Origin: a virus
IMG/VR virus record: IMGVR_UViG_3300033146_004023
Location: 1 to 27,338 of that record
Length of the DNA: 27,338 nucleotides
Reading direction: 5' to 3' (one strand)
Program-made: the position numbers and the translations under genes
In this document: one piece after another, positions 21,915 to 27,338 of the stretch
Layout: every line of letters begins with the position of its first letter
Position numbering within the stretch: the first letter of the stretch is position 1
Notes under the pieces: generated by a model
What the model was told of the DNA's origin: nothing
Databases searched by the model: none
What the model saw: only the letters and a program-made list of their open reading frames with translations

Positions 21915-22252
21915 AATTTTTAAATGAACACTTTCAACCATTAGATGAAGATATTCGATTCGAAGCATTGAGTATGCTAAGAGAAACACAAGCATCTTTA
22001 GTTGGTGTATCATTTTTGCCAGTAATTGCTATAATGAAGGAAGAGAATCCTCTAAAAAAGGATGTGCTAAAGTTCCAGGATGATTTAGATGAACTAACAA
22101 TGAGAATTCAAAACTTTATCTCAAAAGCAAAAAATGATGTAGAATATATGCCTGAAGAAGATGAAGTACCCGAAGAAGATGAAAAGATGAAAAAAAGTAA
22201 AGATAGCGAAGAAGTTGAAGATTCATCTGAACCAAAGAATAAATATAAATAA
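21911..22252 (+). CDS. Hypothetical acidic-tail protein, 113 aa
   Basis: It starts at 21911 after AAGGAGATA, overlapping the endonuclease stop. The helical N-terminal two thirds read FLNEHFQPLDEDIRFEALSML and FQDDLDELTMRIQNFISKAK. The C-terminal 35 residues are low-complexity acidic then mixed charge (PEEDEVPEEDEKMKKSK...). It may be a virion assembly or terminase-related protein by position, but nothing confirms this. Confidence 0.7.
   Translation: MKFLNEHFQPLDEDIRFEALSMLRETQASLVGVSFLPVIAIMKEENPLKKDVLKFQDDLDELTMRIQNFISKAKNDVEYMPEEDEVPEEDEKMKKSKDSEEVEDSSEPKNKYK
22244..22251 (+). promoter_or_regulatory. T4-type late promoter before the 199-aa gene
   Basis: TATAAATA overlaps the end of the upstream gene and lies about 20 nt before the ATG at 22272, with AAAGGAG in between. 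Confidence 0.5.
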
Positions 22253-22271
22253 ACCAAAAGGAGAATACACA

Positions 22272-22871
22272 ATGATAAAATTTAAAGAATTTAGTGAGAG
22301 TTTAAAAAATAAAGGTCTTAGTGAGGAAATGCAAGATAAAATTGCTTTATTAATGTATATATCAGAAAATGAAAATATGATTAATGAATCTTATGATTTA
22401 GAAAATCTCACAGAAGCACAAGAGGAGCTTATTATAGAAAGTGTGAATGACTGGCTTGAAAAAGTTGGTATGAAACTTCATAAAGGAAACGGGATAATTG
22501 ATTATTTAGCCTCATTCACAAAAGGAGTAGGAAAACTAATAATGGCGGCAATAAGTAAAGATAAAGAGGAAGTAAAAAAAATTGCAAGCAATTTCAAAAA
22601 AGAAGAAGTTGTTGACTTTTTGCTTAAAATGGACATGGCCACTATGCATATAGTTACTGGTCCTATACATTTTGTTGATGCTGTAACTGGATGGGATTTG
22701 ATGGCTAACATTAAACATGCTGCAGAAGGCGCAAAAGATAAATTAAAATTATTTTATGGTGCAATGCAAAAAGTTAAAGGTATTATACAAGCTGTACTTG
22801 ATGGTAAGAAAAAAGAGAGAATGTTAAAAGTTGCAAATAAACTAGAATATAATATGCCTGACCTAAAATAA
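22272..22871 (+). CDS. Hypothetical late protein, 199 aa
   Basis: The start ATG at 22272 is chosen because AAAGGAG lies just before it; a longer frame to 22215 has no ribosome site. The N-terminus is MIKFKEFSESLKNKGLSEEM, with a charged helix after it. The centre has GIIDYLASFTKGVGKLIMAA, a weakly hydrophobic amphipathic region. The end is helical and basic. The 'FKEF' opening recalls phage virion proteins, but I recognise no family. Confidence 0.72.
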   Translation: MIKFKEFSESLKNKGLSEEMQDKIALLMYISENENMINESYDLENLTEAQEELIIESVNDWLEKVGMKLHKGNGIIDYLASFTKGVGKLIMAAISKDKEEVKKIASNFKKEEVVDFLLKMDMATMHIVTGPIHFVDAVTGWDLMANIKHAAEGAKDKLKLFYGAMQKVKGIIQAVLDGKKKERMLKVANKLEYNMPDLK

Positions 22872-22873
22872 TG

Positions 22874-22899
22874 ATATATATATATATATATATATATAT
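22874..22899. repeat. (AT)13 dinucleotide repeat
   Basis: An uninterrupted alternating AT run just after the stop codon of the 199-aa gene. It can extrude a hairpin or act as a weak terminator. Its length is uncertain because such runs are error-prone in sequencing. Confidence 0.7.
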
Positions 22900-22941
22900 T
22901 AAATGATGATACAAAAAATGAGTCAGATATAAAAAAATTTT

Positions 22942-23037
22942 ATGGAAAAATCTGGTGCGATAGACTGTATAGTGGATTCAGGAACAAGAATTTTTGAAGA
23001 AATGGATGCTTATAGAAATTACTTTAAATTAATATAA
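22942..23037 (+). CDS. Possible 31-aa ORF, or fragment of a broken gene
   Basis: MEKSGAIDCIVDSGTRIFEE... ends at TAA inside the late promoter. Another frame over the same DNA gives DIKKFYGKIWCDRLYSGFRN, so this may be a frame-broken small gene. No ribosome site seen. Confidence 0.25.
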   Translation: MEKSGAIDCIVDSGTRIFEEMDAYRNYFKLI

Positions 23038-23040
23038 ATA
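23033..23040 (+). promoter_or_regulatory. T4-type late promoter for the endolysin
   Basis: TATAAATA about 45 nt upstream of the endolysin start. The leader contains GGAGTTAAAAAGCTCC, a small hairpin, before the TTGGAG ribosome site. Confidence 0.6.
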
Positions 23041-23084
23041 TCATTGGAGTTAAAAAGCTCCACAAATTAATATTGGAGAATAAA

Positions 23085-23549
23085 ATGTACAAATTTGGGA
23101 AAAGAAGTAGAAGCAGATTGGGAACTTGTCATCCTGATTTGATTAAAATTATGGAAGAGGCAATTAAGGTTTTTGACTTCTCAGTTTTAGAAGGATTAAG
23201 AACACTTGAAAAACAACAAGAGTATTACAAAACAGGCAGAAGCCAACTTGATGGAATTCATAAAAAATCTAAGCATCAAGGTGCAGAATTTAATGGCAAA
23301 TTAGTTTCTATGGCAATTGATATAATGCCTTATTATAAGGGGTTCAACCCATTCCAATCTGAAAACGGTCCAAAATCATTTTATTATTTGGCTGGATTGG
23401 TTCAAATGACAGCGTGGAATTTGTATAACGAAGGTAAGATTGAACATATAATAAGATGGGGTGGGAATTGGGATTCCGACATGGACTTTTTTAGTGATAG
23501 TTCATTTTTCGATTTACCTCATTTTGAGCTCATAAAACCCAAGAGATAA
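23085..23549 (+). CDS. Endolysin, M15 (VanY/T5-type) peptidase
   Basis: 154 aa from the ATG at 23085, chosen because TTGGAG lies seven bases upstream; a TTG start at 23073 is less likely. Zinc ligands of the M15 fold are visible: SKHQGAEFNGK (His), MAIDIMPYY (Asp) and DLPHFEL (His), with VLEGLRTLEKQQEYYKTGRS before and IRWGGNWDSD between, as in phage peptidoglycan peptidases. It cleaves peptide cross-bridges or stems of the host wall at lysis. No signal peptide is present, so a holin would be needed; none was recognised nearby. It is driven by the late promoter at 23033-23040 and ended by a hairpin. Confidence 0.9.
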   Translation: MYKFGKRSRSRLGTCHPDLIKIMEEAIKVFDFSVLEGLRTLEKQQEYYKTGRSQLDGIHKKSKHQGAEFNGKLVSMAIDIMPYYKGFNPFQSENGPKSFYYLAGLVQMTAWNLYNEGKIEHIIRWGGNWDSDMDFFSDSSFFDLPHFELIKPKR

Positions 23550-23559
23550 TCTCTTGGGT
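23537..23559 (+). terminator. Terminator-like hairpin overlapping the endolysin stop
   Basis: A perfect 10-bp stem, ACCCAAGAGA with TCTCTTGGGT, with the TAA stop codon as its three-base loop. The downstream T-rich tail is weak, so it may be a terminator or an mRNA 3' end stabiliser. Confidence 0.6.
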
Positions 23560-23705
23560 ATACCATCCTATAAAATTTCTATTTTTCATTGACATTCTTT
23601 TCTTTAGAATAATTTTTGAATATGTTAAATAGCTATTTCTAAATAAATGACTGGGTGGTAGTTTATTTTCTTTACAAACTCTTGAAAAATTACCCTCACA
23701 AATAT

Positions 23706-23747
23706 AAATTAATATATATTTTCATTATCGAAAATATATATTAATTT
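23706..23747. repeat. Perfect 18-bp inverted repeat at the 3' end of the HNH relic
   Basis: Two 18-base arms (23706-23723 and 23730-23747) are exact reverse complements around a six-base loop. The left arm contains the stop codon of the minus-strand relic. It may be a terminator for that gene or a scar. Confidence 0.65.
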
Positions 23748-24205
23748 ATCACTTGGATTATTTATCCCACTTGTGTCATAATGATTATCAGATGTTCTCT
23801 TCTTATGTTCTTCTGATAAAGGTATATTTTTCTTTGATTTTGCTATTTTCTTTTTTGTTTCTTGACTAGGAGGTATTTTGTGATGCGCCTTTCACTTGTA
23901 ATTGTGGACATATTTTCCTTTTATTCCATGGTGTTCTCCCTTTCGTTTTTCTCCCATGCGAAATACATTTTTTTCTTCCATTTTTACTAGTTTCATATCG
24001 CATTTGTGCATAGCATAGAAAGCACTACTAAGTTGTGTGTAGTCATCTATTGCCTCAGTAAGTAACCAATGAGCATAGTAATGATCAGAATGTCTTAAAT
24101 GAGTTCCATTCCATAGATTTTCTTTGAGATTGCTCTATATTTTTCAAATAGTTTTCTAGGTAGGATATGATAAGCAGTTTTATATTTGAGTTTAAGGACC
24201 CTATA
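23709..24205 (-). pseudogene. Degraded HNH homing endonuclease
   Basis: On the minus strand, fragments in two frames line up with the intact gene at 13039-14343. TAYHILPRKLFEKYRAIS corresponds to its ALHHILPSKVFPEY; after a one-base shift at an A run, LWNGTHLRHSDHYYAHWLL corresponds to WNGSYLSFENHYIAHALL. A TGA follows after VHNYK, and the frame then gives HHKIPPSQETKKKIAKSKK, a NUMOD3-like repeat, ending at 23709. The N-terminus and the long C-terminal DNA-binding arm are missing. The combination of truncation, shift and stop suggests true decay, with sequencing error possibly adding to it. Confidence 0.6.
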
Positions 24206-24210
24206 GTGAT

Positions 24211-24474
24211 ATGAAAGGCTCTAAAGTTTCTGAAGATAAAGATTGGGATAGAATTTATACTCTTGATGAATATAAAGACCACGACAAAGCAAGCAAAAAA
24301 TGGCTATTTTTGTTGCTCATAATAGTATTTGGAAAACTGATTACAATAAAGATAAATTACAAATATTTATTAGATTTGAAAAATAAGGATTTAAAAATGG
24401 AAAAATACAATTTTTGTGGCAATGAAAATACAGAAGCATCTATATACAAATTTAAGCCTGTTTCTATATCATGA
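24211..24474 (+). CDS. Doubtful ORF, 87 aa, possible membrane segment
   Basis: It starts MKGSKVSEDKDWDRIYTLDE without a ribosome site. WLFLLLIIVFGKLITI could be a membrane helix. The next frame also has protein-like stretches, so the reading may be wrong. After its TGA another 35 codons are open (WIGYIITFGLLKHRL...). It lies between the HNH relic and the nuclease gene and may itself be a frame-broken remnant. Confidence 0.3.
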   Translation: MKGSKVSEDKDWDRIYTLDEYKDHDKASKKWLFLLLIIVFGKLITIKINYKYLLDLKNKDLKMEKYNFCGNENTEASIYKFKPVSIS

Positions 24475-24571
24475 TGGATAGGTTATATAATAACTTTTGG
24501 ATTACTTAAACATAGATTATGTCAAACATATGCTTCAAAATTATTTAGAAACTTTAAGAAGGGGGGTGTAA

Positions 24572-24926
24572 ATGTACGAATATAAAGTGTTAGATATTGT
24601 GAGTATTTATGATGGAGATACCATGAAGGTAATTCTTGATTTGGGATTCTCAATAACATCAAGACAAAACACTAAGATTATATGGGATAAATGCTCCGGA
24701 GATGCACGGCAATGATAAAGCAAACGGGACAATTTCAAGAGATTGGTTAAGAAATAAGATTTATAATCATATAGATAATGGTGGCAATATATTGGTCAAG
24801 ACCATAAAAGACAAAAATGGAAAATATGGTCGTTTATTAGCAAAAGTATATTTAGATAATGAAAATATCTCTCTAAATGAACAAATGATAAATGAAGGCT
24901 TGGCCATAGAATACATGAAAGTATAA
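24572..24926 (+). CDS. Thermonuclease (staphylococcal-nuclease-like), one-base frameshift
   Basis: The ATG at 24572 follows AAGAAGGGGGG. The first frame, MYEYKVLDIVSIYDGDTMKV, gives the 'DGDT' calcium-site motif. After one extra base in the run at 24666-24669 the frame continues as LRLYGINAPEMHG, holding the catalytic Arg and Glu equivalent to R35 and E43. YGRLLAKVYL then provides the second Arg (R87 equivalent), and LNEQMINEGLAIEY ends the domain. About 117 aa when repaired, the size of a single SNase domain. It may degrade host DNA or process nucleic acid. The late promoter of the terminase overlaps its end. Confidence 0.75.
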
Positions 24927-24929
24927 ATA
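24922..24929 (+). promoter_or_regulatory. T4-type late promoter for the terminase
   Basis: TATAAATA overlapping the stop of the nuclease gene, about 50 nt before the terminase ATG at 24976. Confidence 0.55.
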
Positions 24930-24975
24930 CATATAAAGGAAACTATATGATCATAAAATTCGGATTGGATATATA

Positions 24976-26098
24976 ATGAATAAAGTTGTAGGAATATTTG
25001 ATGAATTAAGAGAAGCCAATGGCGGCACCGAAATATCAGATACTCTCAAAGACAAGTTTTTGGCACAAATCGACACGCCAAAAAATCAAGAGGGATATTA
25101 TCTTGATGCGTATGGTGAAAGGATATCTTTCAATGGAATACGCCAGCTAAAAAAACCCTATACAAAATTAAATCTAAATAATAGACAACAGCGAGAAATA
25201 TTAGCCTGCCATCAAGATTATTTCTATTTTAGAAGAAACTACTGTAAAATTCTTACTAAAAGTGGAATAGGTAGGCCTGAACCAAGGGAATATCAAGTAA
25301 GGCTCGAAAACGAGCTCGTAGAAGGGGATGATGTTCTTGCTTTTTTTCCAAGACAGTGTATACACAAAGATACTATTATTAACAAAGAAAACAATGAAAC
25401 AATAAAGGATTTATACGATAGGTACTCTCATAGAAGCACTTTCATAAAAGATGATTTATTTATAGATACAATTGAAATACTTGACAAAAATGAATTTGTT
25501 TATAATACTAAAGGAAAAGTAAAAATAAATTATTTGCACAAAACAAAAAAATTACCTCTATATGAAATTATACTAGAAAATGGATTATCATTAAAAGGAT
25601 CAAATAAACATATTATTATAGATGAGAATTATAATGAGATAACTTTAGAAGATTCGCTAAATAAAAATATTATAACTCAAAAAGGAATCTCAAAAGTTAC
25701 AAAGGTAATAGATCATAACACAGAAATGAATATGTATGATATAGGTATAGGTAGCACAGATGAGTTATATTTTAGTGATGATATATTAAGTCATAATAGC
25801 GGCAAAACTGTTACGATAGCCATGTACCTTTTACATTGTGCACTGACAAGACAAAATATTAATATAGGAATTGCCGCAAATGTTGTTTCGCTTGCTCAAG
25901 AGGTTCTTGATAAAATTAAAAAAATATATATTGAAATGCCTATATGGTTACAACCAGGTCTCAGATGCTTTTAGGGGTTTTTCATTAAGTATTTTATATT
26001 GTTCTCATGAAGATGAAATGGTAACAGTGAGAGATAAAGAAACAGGTGAAATAAAAGAAATTTCACTGAAAGAATTAAATGATGAATTAGAAGCATAG
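24976..26098 (+). CDS. Terminase large subunit, N-terminal gene: ATPase part with mini-intein and split-intein N-half
   Basis: The T4 gp17-like packaging motor. N-terminal extein residues 1-127 end in EGDDVLAFFPRQ. A cis intein follows (25357-25797). The extein then resumes SGKTVTIAMYLLHCALTRQ, so the ligated Walker A is FFPRQSGKT, equivalent to T4 SRQLGKT. It continues to IYIEMPIWLQPG, then breaks: the frame stops at 25974, while the next frame gives SDAFRGFSLSILY, equivalent to T4 PDAVRGNSFAMIY. About 20 residues between LQPG and SDAF seem to be missing, together with the frame. ILY is the first half of Walker B and is followed at once by a 32-residue split-intein N-half (26000-26095) and a stop. 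The rest of the protein is at 26637-27338. The ribosome site is weak. Confidence 0.85.
25357..25797 (+). other. Cis-splicing mini-intein in terminase Walker A
   Basis: 147 residues. It starts with Cys (CIHKDTIINKENNETIKDL, block A). A block-B-like NKHIII follows within LSLKGSNKHIIIDENYNE. YDIGIGSTDELYF (block F) comes near the end, and the last residues are ILSHN, with Ser as +1. No endonuclease domain is present. The insertion splits the P-loop between Gln and Ser, a typical intein site because it cannot be lost by imprecise deletion. Confidence 0.88.
26000..26095 (+). other. Split intein, N-terminal half (32 aa)
   Basis: It starts CSHEDEMVTVRDKETGE, continues IKEISLKELNDELEA and stops. This is only block A of an intein, much shorter than the usual split-intein N-half of about 100 residues. 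It lies after terminase ILY. The short-N, long-C arrangement matches the atypically split TerL intein known from Ace Lake metagenomes (AceL-TerL, 25 + 104 residues). Confidence 0.85.
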
Positions 26099-26118
26099 TG
26101 TATATAAAATCAGAATAG

Positions 26119-26166
26119 ATGAAACATCTTTTATAAATAATATAAAAGGAGAGATAAATGTTTCAT
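26119..26166 (+). promoter_or_regulatory. Hairpin hiding the GIY-YIG start codon, with late promoter in its loop
   Basis: ATGAAACAT (26119-26127) pairs perfectly with ATGTTTCAT (26158-26166), which starts with the endonuclease ATG. The loop contains TATAAATA (26132-26139) and AAAGGAGAG. Read-through transcripts would mask the AUG; transcripts started at the late promoter lack the 5' arm. This parallels the known control of T4 I-TevI. Confidence 0.65.
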
Positions 26167-26614
26167 ACAGTATATAAAACCACAAACATGCTAAATAATT
26201 TTGAATATATAGGTGTGCGTACTACAGAGAATATAAATGATGATTATCTTGGTTCCGGTAAACATTTAAAGTGAGCAATTAAAAAATGCGGTAGAGATAA
26301 TTTTAAAAAAGATATTCTTTATGTTTGTGACACCAAAGAAGAATGTTATGAAATTGAGAGAAGATTGGTTACTGAAGATTATGTATTGAGAGAAAACGTT
26401 TATAATATTAAACCTGGAGGTTACGGGTCACTAAACTTGAAATGGACTGAAGAACAACAGAGTACAATCAAAAAAATATTATGCTTCTTTTGAAAATGAA
26501 ATTTTTGATATTACCAAAGGATATTTAAGTGAATTTTGCGATGAAAAAGATTTAAAATACATAACTATGTATAATACATTAAAAACAATAACCAGAGGAA
26601 ACAAAAAAGGTTAG
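26158..26614 (+). pseudogene. GIY-YIG homing endonuclease between split terminase halves (one stop, one shift)
   Basis: It starts MFHTVYKTTNMLNNFEYIGV, then YLGSGKHLK, an in-frame TGA, and AIKKCGRDNFKKDILYVC, the classical GIY-YIG core. EIERRLVTEDYVLRENVYN and IKPGGYGSLNLKW follow. A shift at the seven-base A run at 26470-26476 leads to YYASFENEIFDITKGYLSEF and a short DNA-binding C-terminus ending in GNKKG. Repaired, it is about 151 aa. Such enzymes sit between split-intein gene halves in other 'fractured' phage genes. Whether it is active cannot be told: the shift looks like sequencing error, but the TGA may be real. Confidence 0.7.
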
Positions 26615-26636
26615 CAACTCTTTGAAGGAACATATA

Positions 26637-26951
26637 ATGACAAAAAATAATAAATATGAAATATTAACAAAGGACGGTTTTAAAGATTTTGATGGATTAC
26701 TAGAGTCACGACACTCCGAATATGTTAGTATAACTTTTAGTGATGGCACCGACTTCACATGTTCAAAGGACCATAAATTATATAAAGATGATGACTATAT
26801 TAATGTTCTTGAATTGAAAGAATCGGATATAGTATCAAATAAAGTAATATCTAAAATAAGTATTATAAAAGGAAAAGAGGAAATTTTTTATGACCCAGTA
26901 AATGTCAAGGATAATTCATCTTATATTTCAAGTGGTTTGGACTCACATAAT
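26637..26951 (+). other. Split intein, C-terminal half (105 aa)
   Basis: It begins MTKNNKYEILTKDGFKDFDG. It contains the block-B-like SKDHKLYKDD, the block F region EEIFYDPVNVKDNSSYISSG, and ends LDSHN before Cys. Length and several stretches (NGF/DGFxxFxG, YDPxNV, SLYITxGxxSHN-like end) fit the C-half of AceL-TerL-type inteins. Confidence 0.87.
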
Positions 26952-27338
26952 TGTGATGAGGTTTCATTTATCCGAAATAATCTTTGGGAAGAGTTTATGG
27001 ACTCAGTTATGCCAGCAATGGCGGCAATCCAAGACTCACAAGCCATTTTTAGTTCAACAGCCAATGGTTTGAATCATTTTTATCACATGGTTGAAGGTGC
27101 CAGAAAGGAAGAAAATGGGTATAAGCTTTGTGAGGCAAGTTGGAAAGAGGTTCCTCGTTGGCATAAAGATGGGAGATTAAAAACTTCTGAAGAATTTATG
27201 GCTGAGCAGGTGGCCAAAAATGGGCTTACCCATTTTAATCAGAATTTTGGTAATGAATTTTTAGGTTCTTCCCATACACTAATAAATGGAACAGTACTAA
27301 AAAACATAAGCTACATGAAAGATGAAGATATTATTTTC
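26637..27338 (+). CDS. Terminase large subunit, C-terminal gene with split-intein C-half (partial, runs off right edge)
   Basis: The ATG at 26637 follows GAAGGAACATATA. Residues 1-105 are the intein C-half, ending SGLDSHN with Cys as +1. The extein then reads CDEVSFIRNNLWEEFMDSVM: the Asp-Glu completes Walker B (ILY-CDE, against T4 IYIDE). IFSSTANGLNHFYHM follows (T4: TTTPNGLNHFY), the motif III coupling region. Further extein resembles gp17 (THFNQNFGNEFLGSSHTLING) to the edge, where the nuclease domain should begin. Trans-splicing of the two products would rebuild the motor. The frame is open to the last base (234 codons). Confidence 0.9.
   Translation, partial: MTKNNKYEILTKDGFKDFDGLLESRHSEYVSITFSDGTDFTCSKDHKLYKDDDYINVLELKESDIVSNKVISKISIIKGKEEIFYDPVNVKDNSSYISSGLDSHNCDEVSFIRNNLWEEFMDSVMPAMAAIQDSQAIFSSTANGLNHFYHMVEGARKEENGYKLCEASWKEVPRWHKDGRLKTSEEFMAEQVAKNGLTHFNQNFGNEFLGSSHTLINGTVLKNISYMKDEDIIF

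Noticed and set aside
22274-22871. Longer start at 22215 for the 199-aa gene, and TTG start at 23073 for the endolysin.
   Set aside because: Both lack a ribosome site, while the internal ATGs have AAAGGAG and TTGGAG at good distance.
22874-22899. The (AT)13 run as a replication origin or functional switch.
   Set aside because: No iterons or initiator boxes are nearby; in so AT-rich a genome a simple dinucleotide run alone is weak evidence.
1-27338. CRISPR arrays, tRNA or rRNA genes, insertion-sequence transposases, toxin-antitoxin pairs.
   Set aside because: I found no regularly spaced repeats, no cloverleaf with recognisable T-loop sequence, no transposase motifs, and no clear toxin or antitoxin family.

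Overview
The window is a very AT-rich stretch of a tailed-phage genome, most likely a T4-superfamily myovirus. The main evidence is a T4 gp17-like large terminase, repeated copies of the T4-type late promoter octamer TATAAATA, a flavin-dependent thymidylate synthase, a phage-type M15 endolysin, and a very high load of free-standing homing endonucleases. The host cannot be read from the sequence. A FliM-like peptide in one small gene and the base composition would fit a flagellated AT-rich bacterium, for example a Campylobacterota member, but that is a guess.

Layout. Bases 1-20.7 kb are transcribed leftwards (minus strand). They carry small unknown genes plus a MoxR-type AAA+ ATPase, a VWA-associated metallopeptidase, a CYTH phosphatase, ThyX, a YqeY-like protein, a ParM/actin-like filament protein, a COG3541-type nucleotidyltransferase, and a TelA-like coiled-coil protein with its neighbours. 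From 20.73 kb to the right edge the plus strand carries late-type genes: two unknown genes, the endolysin, a thermonuclease-like nuclease and the large terminase. The two arms diverge around 20.7 kb.

The striking feature is how many genes are interrupted, and in how many ways. The terminase is broken by a cis mini-intein in its Walker A motif and by an atypically split intein at Walker B, whose halves lie on separate genes with a GIY-YIG endonuclease between them. The actin-like gene has a group I intron in its first phosphate-binding loop. The metallopeptidase and the nucleotidyltransferase are each cut into two separately translated genes by an endonuclease module, and the pieces carry short extra tails. 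At least six endonuclease genes and one relic are present. Four are preceded by a 90-120 nt element whose stems keep pairing although their sequence differs. Three of these share one pseudoknot plan and the fourth is a variant. Two other endonuclease genes have hairpins that hide the start codon and overlap a late promoter.

Sequence quality matters here. At least nine genes are broken by one-base shifts at homopolymer runs, and the terminase and the actin-like gene each seem to lack a short internal segment. Most of these breaks look like uncorrected long-read errors rather than decay, so frame-broken genes are reported as probable genes with the break marked. No tRNA, rRNA, CRISPR array or insertion sequence was recognised.
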